64,000 nucleotides of DNA from NVTR01 sp036479015 (GCA_036479015.1 JAZGFB010000048.1:1-64000), one strand, 5' to 3'. Positions 25,476-35,095 are shown, counted from the stretch's first letter. Made by a program: numbers and translations. The notes: generated from the letters alone by a model not told the origin.

Positions 25476-26960
25476 TTACAGGAAAGCCGTCTCTTCAAAG
25501 CTGCGCAACTTGCGAGAATGGATCTTTTCAAGCGGCATTTCACGTAAACTTTCCATGGCTTGTATGCCAATCAACAGGTGTCGCGACACCTGAGACGTGT
25601 AGAAATCGCTGGCCATCCCCGGTAATTTCAGCTCGCCATGAAGCGGTTTGTCAGACACACAAAGCAGGGTCCCGTAAGGCACCCGAAACCGGAATCCGTT
25701 GGCGGCAATCGTGGCGCTTTCCATGTCCAGCGCAATGGCGCGCGATTGTGACAGACGCTGGACCGGGCCCGATTGATCGCGCAATTCCCAATTTCGATTG
25801 TCCAGCGACGCCACCGTACCGGTTCGCATTATCTGCTTCAGGTCATAGCCTTCAAATTTGGTCACACTGGCCACAGCGTTTTCCAATGCAATCTGAATTT
25901 CCGCAAGCGGCGGGATAGGTACCCAGACCGGCAGGTCATCATCCAGCACTTTGTCTTCGCGCAAATAGGCATGGGCCAGAACGAAATCGCCCAGTCGCTG
26001 ACTGTTTCGCAACCCAGCGCAATGGCCAACCATCAGCCAGGCATGCGGGCGCAATACTGCAATATGGTCGGTGGCGGTCTTGGCGTTGGACGGGCCAACA
26101 CCAATGTTGACCAAAGTGATGCCTGAACCATCTTTGCGTTTTAAATGATAGCTTGGCATCTGCGGCAGCTTCGCCGGCGTGGCCATCGGCGCATCAGCAG
26201 ACGTGACTGACACGTTTCCGGGCCCGACAAGTTCACTGTAACCCGAGCTTTTATCGGCCAGGGATTTTCTGGCGTAGGCTTCAAATTCCTCCACGTAAAA
26301 CTGGTAGTTGGTAAACAATACGTGGTTTTGAAAATGCTCGGGCTTGGTTGCGGTATAATGGGATAGGCGGGCAAGCGAGTAATCCACGCGCTGTGCGGTA
26401 AAAGGCGCCAACGCCCCGGTACCATCAGGGCGGGGCTCGCTGGTGCCATTCACGATATCATCATTTGTGGTCGCCAGATCGGGCACATCAAAGCTGTCGC
26501 GCAGGGTGAATTTGATGGCCCCACCCTGTGGAACATTAACAGTCGCATCGTTTGCAACAGCAAAATGCACCGGCATTGGCGTGTCTGAAATGCCAATTGT
26601 CACATGCACCCCGTGATTGCTGATCAGCAGGTCAATTTGTTGCGTTAGATAATTATCGAACAGATCCGGGCGGGTCACTGTGGTTGCATAGGTTCCCGGT
26701 GTCGCCACATGCCCGAAACTGAGCCGACTGTCCGCCTTGGCATAGCTGGTGGTGGTGATACGAATTTCTGGATAATAAGCCCGTATTCTAGAGGGGGGCT
26801 TAGCTCCATTCACTGCCTCTGAGAACATTTTGCACAGGAAATCTGACGATATCAGATAAATTTCGCGCAGCCGCGATACTGCGGCGGCGGCATCAAGGAA
26901 ATCTTCAGGATCAGGAACTTTTGGTGTCCTGACGGGTTGGCTGTTTTGATGCGCGCTCAT
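25476..26960 (-). CDS. amn: AMP nucleosidase
   Basis: Amn hydrolyses AMP to adenine and ribose 5-phosphate. The 494-residue length is typical. The N-terminal domain (to about 180) is the AMN-specific regulatory domain. The C-terminal part is a nucleoside phosphorylase fold with LVNIGVGPSNAKTATDHIAVLRPHAW (shown in parts), MVGHCAGLR, ALDMESATIAANGFRFRVPY and GTLLCVSDKPLHGELKLPG. ATGA overlap with the adenine deaminase gene upstream means the adenine released can go straight to hypoxanthine. Confidence 0.94.
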   Translation of the reverse strand: MSAHQNSQPVRTPKVPDPEDFLDAAAAVSRLREIYLISSDFLCKMFSEAVNGAKPPSRIRAYYPEIRITTTSYAKADSRLSFGHVATPGTYATTVTRPDLFDNYLTQQIDLLISNHGVHVTIGISDTPMPVHFAVANDATVNVPQGGAIKFTLRDSFDVPDLATTNDDIVNGTSEPRPDGTGALAPFTAQRVDYSLARLSHYTATKPEHFQNHVLFTNYQFYVEEFEAYARKSLADKSSGYSELVGPGNVSVTSADAPMATPAKLPQMPSYHLKRKDGSGITLVNIGVGPSNAKTATDHIAVLRPHAWLMVGHCAGLRNSQRLGDFVLAHAYLREDKVLDDDLPVWVPIPPLAEIQIALENAVASVTKFEGYDLKQIMRTGTVASLDNRNWELRDQSGPVQRLSQSRAIALDMESATIAANGFRFRVPYGTLLCVSDKPLHGELKLPGMASDFYTSQVSRHLLIGIQAMESLREMPLEKIHSRKLRSFEETAFL

Positions 26961-28765
26961 TCAATTTCCTCAAACAAATCAGTAATTTCAAATTTGGTCA
27001 CGTCCACGAGGCCCAGATCGGATATTCGTATTTCAGGAATAACAACCAGCGCTAGCAGCGAATGTTGCATATAGGCATTGTTCAGCGTGCACCCGCATTG
27101 CGCCATGGCTGCCACCATCCGGTCGGCATCTGCCGCCACAACCCGCGCTGGGCTGTCAGACATCAAACCCGCAATCGGCAGCTTAACAAGGGAAATTTCC
27201 TTGCCATTCTGAAACACAGTGATGCCACCGCCAACCTCGCCCAGCCGGTTCGCCGCCAGTGCCATATCTTTGCGACTGGTCCCCACCACGATCATATGGT
27301 GGCTGTCATGGGCAACTGAACTGGCCATGGCCATCTGGCCCTTATAGCCAAAACCAGAGACAAACCCGTTCACTACTTTGCCGGTAGCCCGGTGGCGCTC
27401 GACCAGCGCAATTTGACAGACATCTTTGGCTTCATCGCCCTGCACAATAGTATCTATTACAGGCAATTGAGCAATAAGCGCCTTGGTGGGCGCCTGGTTT
27501 TCCACGACGCCAATCACCTTGGCTGTCACCTGGTTTTTGCCCTCTGGGGCGCTAATCTGAAAGTTTTTGTCAGACAGGGTCTTGCCCATATTCATGGTAT
27601 CGCGGGCATCATCGGGCCAGTCCAGATGTGGACACTCCACCAGCATTTCACCAGATTTCGCAACGGTTACGCCGCGCGCAATAACCAGATCAATTGGCAG
27701 GCTGGTCAGATCTGTTGTCAAAACAACATCCGCACGTCGCCCTGGCGCGATGGACCCCAATTCACGTTCCAGCCCGAAATGGGTGGCGGTGTTGATCGTT
27801 GCCATTTGCAGGGCGATCAACGGATCACAGCCGCACTCAATCGCGTGGCGCACGACCCGGTTCATGTGCCCTTCGTTCACCAACGTCCCAGAATGGCAAT
27901 CATCGGTGCACAGGATGAAATTGCGCGGGTCCAGCCCCTTTTCCGTAACGGCCGTGATCTGCGTTTTCACATCATACCAGGCCGAGCCCAGACGCATCAT
28001 TGATTTCATGCCCAACCGCACCCGGGCAATCGCATCGGCCTCGGCCGTTCCTTCGTGGTCATCCGCTGGCCCGCCGGCAACATAGGCCGCAAAATCATTG
28101 CCTTTATCTGGGCTGGCGTAATGGCCGCCAACTGTCTTACCCGCTGCCATGGTTGCGGCGATTTCGGCCAACATCTGCGGGTCACCATTGATCACGCCGG
28201 GAAAGTTCATCATTTCCCCCAGCCCGATGATACCAGGCCAACCCATAGCCTCGGCCACATCTTGGGCAGATATTTCAAAGCCAGTAGTCTCTAACCCAGG
28301 GGCAGAAGGCGCACAGCTTGGCATTTGTGTGTATATGTTCACGGGCTGCATCATGGCTTCGTCATGCATTAGCCGCACACCGCGCAACCCCATCACATTG
28401 GCAATCTCATGGGGGTCAGTGAACATCGTGGTTGTCCCGTGGGGAACCACGGCTGCGGCAAATTCCGCGGGCGTCAGCATACCGCTTTCAATATGCATAT
28501 GGCCATCGCAAAGGCCGGGGATCAGGTATTGGCCGTCTACCTCGATCACCTTGGTATCATCGCCAATACAGTGGCTGGCATCTTTGCCTACATAGGCAAA
28601 ACGCCCCTCGGCAATGGCCACTTGCCAACCGTCCAACACCTCTCGGCTTTGAACATTTACCAGCTTTCCGCCGCGAATAACCAGATCCGCAGGCGCGCGA
28701 CCAGCAGCCACAGCAACCAATGTTGCCGCGCATTCTGCCCATGATTTCAATGATATCTGTTCCAT
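26957..28765 (-). CDS. ade: adenine deaminase
   Basis: Ade converts adenine to hypoxanthine and ammonia with a bound metal pair. The 602-residue protein is an amidohydrolase: metal ligands in GLCDGHMHIESGMLTPAEFA, PHGTTTMFTDPHEIANVMG, the conserved CTDDCHSG and the HPxxxxG-like ALQMATINTATHFGLERELG. The C-terminal domain has SSVAHDSHHMIVVGTSRKDM. It is the first gene of a two-gene operon with amn. Together they form an AMP to hypoxanthine route bypassing AMP deaminase. Confidence 0.94.
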   Translation of the reverse strand: MEQISLKSWAECAATLVAVAAGRAPADLVIRGGKLVNVQSREVLDGWQVAIAEGRFAYVGKDASHCIGDDTKVIEVDGQYLIPGLCDGHMHIESGMLTPAEFAAAVVPHGTTTMFTDPHEIANVMGLRGVRLMHDEAMMQPVNIYTQMPSCAPSAPGLETTGFEISAQDVAEAMGWPGIIGLGEMMNFPGVINGDPQMLAEIAATMAAGKTVGGHYASPDKGNDFAAYVAGGPADDHEGTAEADAIARVRLGMKSMMRLGSAWYDVKTQITAVTEKGLDPRNFILCTDDCHSGTLVNEGHMNRVVRHAIECGCDPLIALQMATINTATHFGLERELGSIAPGRRADVVLTTDLTSLPIDLVIARGVTVAKSGEMLVECPHLDWPDDARDTMNMGKTLSDKNFQISAPEGKNQVTAKVIGVVENQAPTKALIAQLPVIDTIVQGDEAKDVCQIALVERHRATGKVVNGFVSGFGYKGQMAMASSVAHDSHHMIVVGTSRKDMALAANRLGEVGGGITVFQNGKEISLVKLPIAGLMSDSPARVVAADADRMVAAMAQCGCTLNNAYMQHSLLALVVIPEIRISDLGLVDVTKFEITDLFEEIE

Positions 28766-28826
28766 TTACCTATTCTCCATAAACCCGGCCCTTGTGCAAC
28801 CCCAATTCACAGGCCAAACAAAGCCT

Positions 28827-29681
28827 ATGGAAAACACTCTTCTCTCGCTTGGGCACGGCTATTCAGCGCGGACTTTGGCACGGCTGTTGTTGCCAATTGG
28901 TTGGCGCGTTATCGGAACCGTTCGTGATCAGGACAAATCCGATGAAATTGCGGCTGAGGGGGTTCAACCCCTGATCTGGCCGGGCGCAAACCTGGCCACG
29001 GCGTTGAACGGCGCTACCCATTTGCTGACCTCAATTGCCCCCGGCTCTGATGGTGACCCGGTGCTAAAGGCCCTTACCGACGGCATCATCGCTGCCCCGA
29101 ACCTAAAATGGGTTGGCTATCTGTCTACCACGGCTGTTTATGGCGATCATCAAGGCGGTTGGGTTGATGAAACCACGCCTGTTACACCGGCCACAAAACG
29201 CGGCCAATGGCGGGTGCAGGCAGAAAACCAATGGCGGGATTTAGCACAAAAACAGGGTCTATCCCTGCATATTTTTCGGCTGGCGGGCATTTATGGCCCA
29301 AACCGCGGCCCCCTGAGCAAAGTCAAGAACGGCACGGCACGGCGCATCATTAAGGACAATCAGGTGTTTTCCCGCATCCATGTGGATGACATCGCCCAAA
29401 CACTGCTGGCATCGGTCAACAAGCCAAACCCGGGCGCTGTGTATAATGTGTGCGATGACCTGGCAGCGCCGCCTGAGGATGTCATCGCCTATGCCGCTGA
29501 AGTGCTGAAAATGCCTGTCCCGCCTGCGCAAAATTGGGCGGACGCCGACATGACCCCCATGGCCCGCAGTTTTTATGCGGAATCAAAGCGGGTGCGAAAT
29601 GACCGGATCAAATCAGAATTGGGTGTCGTATTGAAATATCCGGACTATCGTTCCGGGTTGCAGGCGCTGGCAGACACTTAA
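28827..29681 (+). CDS. NAD(P)-dependent epimerase/reductase-like protein (YeeZ type)
   Basis: A 284-residue short-chain dehydrogenase-like protein starting MENTLLSLGHGYSARTLAR with a glycine-rich nucleotide site (GHGYSARTLA). Further landmarks are YLSTTAVYGDHQGGWVDE, FRLAGIYGPNRGPL, and SRIHVDDIAQTL. These belong to the SDR group of E. coli YeeZ; the usual YxxxK pair is not intact (around AVYGDHQGG), so catalysis is uncertain. Substrate unknown. The ATG at 28827 is chosen because the Rossmann motif follows. It is divergent from ade. Confidence 0.72.
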   Translation: MENTLLSLGHGYSARTLARLLLPIGWRVIGTVRDQDKSDEIAAEGVQPLIWPGANLATALNGATHLLTSIAPGSDGDPVLKALTDGIIAAPNLKWVGYLSTTAVYGDHQGGWVDETTPVTPATKRGQWRVQAENQWRDLAQKQGLSLHIFRLAGIYGPNRGPLSKVKNGTARRIIKDNQVFSRIHVDDIAQTLLASVNKPNPGAVYNVCDDLAAPPEDVIAYAAEVLKMPVPPAQNWADADMTPMARSFYAESKRVRNDRIKSELGVVLKYPDYRSGLQALADT

Positions 29682-29716
29682 GCTTCTTAGTAACCTTCGC
29701 GGACGCAAGCAAACTA

Positions 29717-31648
29717 TCAGGCGCGTCGGTTGCCAATTTCTGCGACATCCAGAACATCCAGTACCTTGGCGACAATATCACCGGCATTCAATTTCGCCTC
29801 AGCATACATTTCTTTGGGGGCAGCCTGGTCAATAAATACGTCCGGGAAAACCATTGATCGGTATTTTAACCCACGATCAAAAACGCCTTCTTCTGCCAAC
29901 AGCTGCGCCACATGGCTGCCAAAGCCACCGACGCATCCCTCTTCTATGGTGATCAATGCCTCGTGATCCGCGGCCAATGCCAGTATCATGTCCCGGTCCA
30001 GTGGTTTGGCGAAACGCGCGTCAGCAATTGTTGGCGAAATCCCTTTACTAGACAGTATTTCAGCGGCTTTTCTGGCTTCTTCCAATCGCGTCCCAAAGGA
30101 CAGTAGGGCGACACGCCCGCCAGACGCAATGATGCGTCCCTTGCCAATTTCCAGTACCTCGCCGTGTTCTGGCAGCTCAACACCCACGCCTTCACCACGG
30201 GGGTAACGAAACGCTATTGGTCCGCTGTCATGGGCCACAGCCGTGGCCACCATATGTACCAGCTCTGCCTCATCGGCCGCCGCCATCACCACCATTCCGG
30301 GCAAGTTCGACAGAAACGCCACATCAAATGCTCCGGCATGGGTGGCCCCATCTGCCCCCACCAGCCCGGCACGATCAACGGCAAAGCGCACCGGCAGGCC
30401 CTGTATGGCAACGTCATGGACTATTTGGTCATAGCCGCGCTGCAAAAATGTGGAATAGATCGCGCAAAACGGCTTCATTCCACCGGCTGCCAGACTGGCA
30501 GAAAATGTGACGGCATGCTGTTCAGCAATACCCACATCAAAGCATCGGCTTGGGTAGCGATCCAAAAACAGGTCAAGCCCGGTGCCGTCTGGCATGGCTG
30601 CCGTGACGGCGACGATTTTGTCGTCAACTGCAGCATGTTGCAGCAACGCATCTGCAAATACCTTGGTATATACAGGCGCATTAGACACTGTTTTTTTCTG
30701 TTTTCCAGTTAAAACATCAAACTTTCCAACCCCATGCCCCTTATCGGCTGCGTCCTCTGCCGGGGCATAACCTTTGCCCTTTTTGGTTATTGCATGGATC
30801 AATATTGGCCCGGTTGCCCGGTCCTTCACTGTGCGTAATATCGCAAGCAGCTGTTCCATGTCGTGCCCGTCAATTGGCCCGACATATGAAAAGCCCAGCT
30901 CTTCAAATAATGTGCCGCCAACGGTCATACCTTTCAGCATTTCCTTGGCCCGCCGCGCACCTTCCTGAAACGGCTCTGGCAGCAGGCTAACGGCGCCTTT
31001 TGCAGCCGCCTTAAGTTCCTGAAACGGTGCCCCCGCATAGAGCCGCGACAGATAGCTGGACATCGCCCCAACCGGCGCTGCAATCGACATTTCATTGTCG
31101 TTCAATATTACAAACAAACGCTTGCCCAGATGGCCGGCATTGTTCAGTGCCTCATAGGCCATACCGGCAGACATTGCCCCATCACCGATCACGGCAATAC
31201 TGTCGCCCAGGCCATGTTCCGGGGCACCACCCAGATCACGGGCAACGGCAAAGCCAAGCGCCGCTGAAATTGACGTTGAACTGTGGGCCGCGCCAAACGG
31301 ATCATAGGGGCTCTCAGAACGTTTGGTAAAACCGCTTAACCCATCTTTTTGGCGCAGGGTCCGCATGCGTTTGCGCCGACCAGTCAATACCTTATGGGGG
31401 TAGGCTTGGTGGCTGACATCCCAAATAATCCGGTCCTTGGGGGCATCAAACACGGCATGCAGCGCTACAGTCAGTTCTACCACCCCAAGCCCAGCCCCCA
31501 GATGGCCGCCAGTTTCGGAAACTGATGCTATGACGTCGGCGCGCAGCTCATTTGCCAGCGTGCTTAGATCAGCATCCGACAGCCCCTTCATATCCGCAGG
31601 CAGGTTAATTTCATCTAGCAACGGAGTCTTTGGTCGTTGGGTCATCAT
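29717..31648 (-). CDS. dxs: 1-deoxy-D-xylulose-5-phosphate synthase
   Basis: Dxs makes DXP from pyruvate and glyceraldehyde 3-phosphate with TPP, the entry to the MEP isoprenoid pathway and to thiamine and pyridoxal synthesis. The 643-residue protein shows VIGDGAMSAGMAYEALNNAG and ILNDNEMSI for TPP binding, the catalytic-His region AYPHKVLTGRR, and DVGIAEQHAVTFSASLAAGG in the pyrimidine domain. It lies 19 bases after ispA, so the isoprenoid genes are co-transcribed. A G-rich ribosome site precedes it. Confidence 0.96.
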   Translation of the reverse strand: MMTQRPKTPLLDEINLPADMKGLSDADLSTLANELRADVIASVSETGGHLGAGLGVVELTVALHAVFDAPKDRIIWDVSHQAYPHKVLTGRRKRMRTLRQKDGLSGFTKRSESPYDPFGAAHSSTSISAALGFAVARDLGGAPEHGLGDSIAVIGDGAMSAGMAYEALNNAGHLGKRLFVILNDNEMSIAAPVGAMSSYLSRLYAGAPFQELKAAAKGAVSLLPEPFQEGARRAKEMLKGMTVGGTLFEELGFSYVGPIDGHDMEQLLAILRTVKDRATGPILIHAITKKGKGYAPAEDAADKGHGVGKFDVLTGKQKKTVSNAPVYTKVFADALLQHAAVDDKIVAVTAAMPDGTGLDLFLDRYPSRCFDVGIAEQHAVTFSASLAAGGMKPFCAIYSTFLQRGYDQIVHDVAIQGLPVRFAVDRAGLVGADGATHAGAFDVAFLSNLPGMVVMAAADEAELVHMVATAVAHDSGPIAFRYPRGEGVGVELPEHGEVLEIGKGRIIASGGRVALLSFGTRLEEARKAAEILSSKGISPTIADARFAKPLDRDMILALAADHEALITIEEGCVGGFGSHVAQLLAEEGVFDRGLKYRSMVFPDVFIDQAAPKEMYAEAKLNAGDIVAKVLDVLDVAEIGNRRA

Positions 31649-31667
31649 GCCCCCCTAAGGGCGGTAA

Positions 31668-32537
31668 TTACATCTCGCGGGAAATAACGAAATCTGCGGC
31701 TTGCTGCAAGCACTGCGCCGCATCTCCGTATTGTTTCAACGCAGATTTTGCTTCATCCACAAGATCGCGGGCTTGGGTCTTGGCCCCGGCCAGCCCCAGC
31801 ACCGATACAAAAGTGGCCTTTCCAGCATCGGCATCCTTGCCAACCCGCTTTCCGGTTTTCTCAGCATCACCCACCACATCCAATATGTCGTCTGCAATCT
31901 GAAACGCCAGACCCAAAGCTTTGGAATAGCGTTGCATCGGGCCAGTGTCGGCCCCGGCCATTATGGCCCCCGCCTGGGCCGACCACCCTATCAACGCGCC
32001 GGTTTTGTTGGCCTGAAGGTCAGTAATTTTTGCCAGTGTCAGAGGTGGGCTTGCCGTTTCGGCTGCGATGTCCTGGGCCTGCCCCAAAACCATTCCACTT
32101 GCCCCTGCGGCCCGCGCCAAGGTGCCAAGCAATTTAAGCCTGACTGCTGGGTCACCAGACAATTTTGCTGTCGTTAGTAATTCAAAAGCCAAAGCCTGCA
32201 GCGCATCGCCCGCCAACACGGCCGTTGCCTGATCCCATTTGACATGCACTGTTGCCCGGCCGCGCCGCAAATCATCGTCATCCATGCAAGGCAGGTCATC
32301 ATGCACCAGCGAATAGGCGTGCATTGCTTCTACTGCTGCTGCCGCCCAAACCGAGCTTGTATCCGCCACACCATGCAGGCGCGCTGTTTCCATCACTAAA
32401 AACCCGCGCAACCGCTTTCCGCCCTGCACTGCATATCCCATAGCCTGCACAACAGGATCATCGCCCAGGTCAGAAATCACCTGATCCAGACAGGCCGACA
32501 CCTGATCCGCGCAGTCTTGCAATCGCTTCTGAAACAC
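31668..32537 (-). CDS. ispA: polyprenyl (farnesyl) diphosphate synthase
   Basis: IspA condenses IPP with DMAPP and GPP to farnesyl diphosphate (chain length not certain from sequence). The two aspartate-rich motifs are plain: VHDDLPCMDDDDLRRGRATV at residues 80-99 and FQIADDILDVVGD near 218. The region GGKRLRGFLV binds IPP. The 289-residue length fits short-chain synthases. It lies between xseB and dxs in the same leftward operon. Confidence 0.93.
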   Translation of the reverse strand: MFQKRLQDCADQVSACLDQVISDLGDDPVVQAMGYAVQGGKRLRGFLVMETARLHGVADTSSVWAAAAVEAMHAYSLVHDDLPCMDDDDLRRGRATVHVKWDQATAVLAGDALQALAFELLTTAKLSGDPAVRLKLLGTLARAAGASGMVLGQAQDIAAETASPPLTLAKITDLQANKTGALIGWSAQAGAIMAGADTGPMQRYSKALGLAFQIADDILDVVGDAEKTGKRVGKDADAGKATFVSVLGLAGAKTQARDLVDEAKSALKQYGDAAQCLQQAADFVISREM

Positions 32538-32558
32538 CTTGCCGCACCCCTGTTCGTC

Positions 32559-32801
32559 TTAAAGGCCTGCAACCGGCGTGACCCCAGTGGCATTACCATC
32601 GCTATCCAACGTGATCGCCGCAACTTTTTCTTCAGCTTCTTTTAGCTTTTCCGCGCAGCGCTTTTTTAAAGCGGCGCCCCGCTCGTACAGTTTGATAGAT
32701 TCTTCAAGCGGCACATCGCCCCGCTCAAGCTGACCAACGACGGCTTCCAACTCTGCCATTGCAGCTTCGAAACTCATGTCGGAAATTTTAGTGTCACTCA
32801 T
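32559..32801 (-). CDS. xseB: exodeoxyribonuclease VII small subunit
   Basis: XseB is the 80-residue helical subunit that joins XseA to form exonuclease VII for single-stranded DNA. It has the family pattern MSFEAAMAELEAVVGQLERG followed by SIKLYERGAALKKRCAEKL. It overlaps the histone deacetylase-family gene by ATGA. The xseB-ispA-dxs order is common in proteobacteria. Confidence 0.94.
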   Translation of the reverse strand: MSDTKISDMSFEAAMAELEAVVGQLERGDVPLEESIKLYERGAALKKRCAEKLKEAEEKVAAITLDSDGNATGVTPVAGL

Positions 32802-33730
32802 CGGCTTCGCTCCATCAAAACACCTACGTGGGCGGCCACGCTATCGGCCAGCGCCGTCAGATCATATCCCCCCTCCAAAGTCGAGACCACCCGACCCTCA
32901 CAACAGATATCCGCAACATCGCAAATGCGCCGGGTCAACCAGGCAAAATCTTGCGTGCTCCAGTTGATACTTGCCAGCGGGTCAGCCGCGTGGGCATCAA
33001 AACCGGCAGATACCAGTATCAATTCAGGTTCAAACGCCAGCATCCGTGGGAAAATAACCTGATCATATATCTGCTGCATTTCGCGGCTGCCTGACCCGGC
33101 AGCCAAGGGCTGGTTTAGCACATTGTCATGTGCGCCAACCTCTGTGCTGGCACCGGAACCAGGAAACAGCGGCATCTGATGACTAGAACAAAACAGCGCC
33201 CGCGGCTCATCCCACAGAACATCCTGCGTTCCGTTGCCATGGTGGACGTCAAAGTCTATTACCGCGACCCGGCTTAGACCGTGGACATCAAGTGCATATT
33301 TTGCTGCAATAGACACGTTTGCAAACAGGCAAAACCCCATGGCACGGGCTTTTTCAGCGTGGTGCCCAGGCGGACGGCATGCGACAAATGCATTGCGTTC
33401 ATCCCCCTGAAGGACGGCGTTTACCGCGGCAACATTCGCCCCCGCTGCCCGATATGCTGCGGCCAATGTGCTGGCGGTCATATGGGTGTCACCGTCCAGA
33501 GAAACCATTTCCCCATCAGGCGCTAAGCTTTGCAATAATTCCAGATAGGAACTGGGATGGCATCGTAAAATGTCAGCATTCGCGACCATGGGTGCCGCAA
33601 TACGCGTCAAGCGATCAAAATCACGACACGCCAGTTTTTGCTCAATAGACACCAGCCGGGCCACCTGTTCGGGGTGTCCAGGGGGATTGATATGGTCAAG
33701 GCAATCAGAATGGGTAAAAAGGGCTGTCAC
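32798..33730 (-). CDS. histone deacetylase family protein (acetylpolyamine/acetoin-type)
   Basis: This 310-residue zinc hydrolase of the arginase-deacetylase fold carries CRPPGHHAEKARAMGFCLF with the catalytic His pair, VAVIDFDVHHGNGTQDVLW with Zn-binding Asp and His, ILVSAGFDAHAADPLA with the third ligand and TLEGGYDLTALA at the end. In bacteria such enzymes deacetylate polyamines, acetoin-related or other small substrates; the substrate is not readable. First gene of the operon with xseB, ispA and dxs. Confidence 0.88.
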   Translation of the reverse strand: MTALFTHSDCLDHINPPGHPEQVARLVSIEQKLACRDFDRLTRIAAPMVANADILRCHPSSYLELLQSLAPDGEMVSLDGDTHMTASTLAAAYRAAGANVAAVNAVLQGDERNAFVACRPPGHHAEKARAMGFCLFANVSIAAKYALDVHGLSRVAVIDFDVHHGNGTQDVLWDEPRALFCSSHQMPLFPGSGASTEVGAHDNVLNQPLAAGSGSREMQQIYDQVIFPRMLAFEPELILVSAGFDAHAADPLASINWSTQDFAWLTRRICDVADICCEGRVVSTLEGGYDLTALADSVAAHVGVLMERSR

Positions 33731-33767
33731 CTGTCATTTTCTTTCTGAATTTATATCTTGGACCGGC

Positions 33768-34469
33768 TTAGTCCGGCACCAGCATGTACCCGGCACCACG
33801 CACCGTCTGTAAGTAACGCGGCTGCTTTGGGTTTGTTTCAATTTTGCGTCTCAGCCGGGTTATTTGCACATCAACGGCACGTTCTTGCGCCTGCCCCGTG
33901 TCCCGCCCCAGTTTTTCGACCAACTCATTTCGTTGTACGGGCGAATGTGGGCTGGCGGCAAATATTTTCATCAGCTGGTTTTCCGTTGCGGTCAGGCGAA
34001 CCAACTGATCCCCGTGCCACATCTCACCCCGTTCCACTTCATAACGGATAGGCCCCAGCGTGTATATTTTTGGAATAGTCTCGGCCGTGTCCGCCTGGGG
34101 TACCCGGCGCAGTATGGCATTGATCCTTAACAGCAGTTCTTTAGGCTCAAACGGTTTAGACAAATAATCGTCAGCGCCGGCCTCTAGTCCGGCAATCCTA
34201 TCATCGGTTTCGCCTTTGGCTGTCAGTAACATGATCGGGGTGTTCAGGCTTTCACGCAGAGACCGTGTAAAATCAACGCCATTTTCACCAGGCATCATCA
34301 CGTCCAGAATTATCAAGTCGAATTCAAGTCCGCTTAAGATGCGTCGGGCATGTTCGGCACTTCGGGCTGATGTTACCCAAAACCCATTGCGGATTAGAAA
34401 TTTTTGCAGCAACTGGCGAATGCGCTCGTCGTCGTCGACGATAAGCAGATGAGAATCCCGTTCAACCAT
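33768..34469 (-). CDS. petR: OmpR-family response regulator, PetR-like
   Basis: This 233-residue regulator has a receiver domain with phospho-acceptor Asp in FDLIILDVMMPGENG (about residue 53), LLTAKGET and DDYLSKPFEPKELL, and a C-terminal winged helix (VRLTATENQLMKIF, DVQITRLRRKIETNP, LQTVRGAGYMLV). It pairs with a MarR-type gene as petP-petR does in Rhodobacter capsulatus, where they are needed for bc1-dependent growth. Start MVERDSHLLIVDDD at 34469 follows AAGGAAAA and overlaps petP by 8 bases. No sensor kinase is adjacent. Confidence 0.85.
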   Translation of the reverse strand: MVERDSHLLIVDDDERIRQLLQKFLIRNGFWVTSARSAEHARRILSGLEFDLIILDVMMPGENGVDFTRSLRESLNTPIMLLTAKGETDDRIAGLEAGADDYLSKPFEPKELLLRINAILRRVPQADTAETIPKIYTLGPIRYEVERGEMWHGDQLVRLTATENQLMKIFAASPHSPVQRNELVEKLGRDTGQAQERAVDVQITRLRRKIETNPKQPRYLQTVRGAGYMLVPD

Positions 34470-34977
34470 CGTTTTTTCCTTGCCATACATCAAAATGCCG
34501 ACGTGAATCGTGATCCATCATTTCTTCCAGTACCCGCCTGAACCCGGCCACGGCATCTGGGCCGGCTGCGCGGTAAGCCGCGCGCATTCGCCGCCTCTGT
34601 GCCTCTGAAAGCTGCTGTTCAAGTTGGTCACCCTCTGGCGTCAATGTCAGGTTTCTTTCACGCTTATCTTTGGTCCCCACACTGCTTTTTACCAACCCGT
34701 CAGTTATCAAGCGGCGTAGGACTCGGTTCAAGGATTGCTTGGTGACGCCCAGTATTGTCAACAGGTTGTTGACGGTTGTTCCGGGTGTTCGGTGTATGAA
34801 ATGCAATGCGCGGTGGTGCGCCCGGCCATAATCTTTATCATCAAGTATTTTATCCGGGTCAGCCGTAAAGCCCCGGTAGGCGAAAAACATCGCCTCAATG
34901 CCTTTTCGCAGCTGGCCATCGGTTAAAAAAAGTAGATTCTGATTTCCAAAAGAACCACCTGGTCTGATATCCGACAT
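34462..34977 (-). CDS. petP: MarR-family regulator, PetP-like
   Basis: A 171-residue winged-helix protein of the MarR family: HRALHFIHRTPGTTVNNLLT, then recognition helix VTKQSLNRVLRRLITDGLVK and wing GTKDKRERNLTLTPEGDQLE. The neighbour is an OmpR-type regulator, which is the petPR arrangement. Here the pair is about 16 kb from petABC rather than beside it. A perfect 14-base palindrome 70 bases upstream may be its own operator. Confidence 0.82.
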   Translation of the reverse strand: MSDIRPGGSFGNQNLLFLTDGQLRKGIEAMFFAYRGFTADPDKILDDKDYGRAHHRALHFIHRTPGTTVNNLLTILGVTKQSLNRVLRRLITDGLVKSSVGTKDKRERNLTLTPEGDQLEQQLSEAQRRRMRAAYRAAGPDAVAGFRRVLEEMMDHDSRRHFDVWQGKNDG

Positions 34978-35046
34978 TCTAAATCCTGATCACATTTTTG
35001 CTTCATGCCCGCATTTTATGTCAGTCTTGTTGACTTTCCAAGAATC

Positions 35047-35060
35047 AATTGCTAGCAATT
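35047..35060. promoter_or_regulatory. palindrome AATTGCTAGCAATT, possible PetP operator
   Basis: This perfect 14-base palindrome between petP and ilvE has the ATTGC-NN-GCAAT form common for MarR-family sites. Location fits autoregulation of petP; a role for ilvE is also possible. The regulator assignment is inference. Confidence 0.45.
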
Positions 35061-35082
35061 CGCCGATTTAACGAAATATAGT

Positions 35083-35095
35083 GTCCGAAACGGAC
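35083..35095 (+). promoter_or_regulatory. small inverted repeat GTCCGAAACGGAC upstream of ilvE
   Basis: A perfect 5-base inverted repeat around AAA lies 46 bases before the ilvE start. It may be an operator or a small leader hairpin. Confidence 0.3.

Noticed and set aside
27392..28085. Long plus-strand frames opposite the adenine deaminase gene
   Set aside because: The minus-strand gene has metal-binding motifs and full family length; the plus-strand frames have none.
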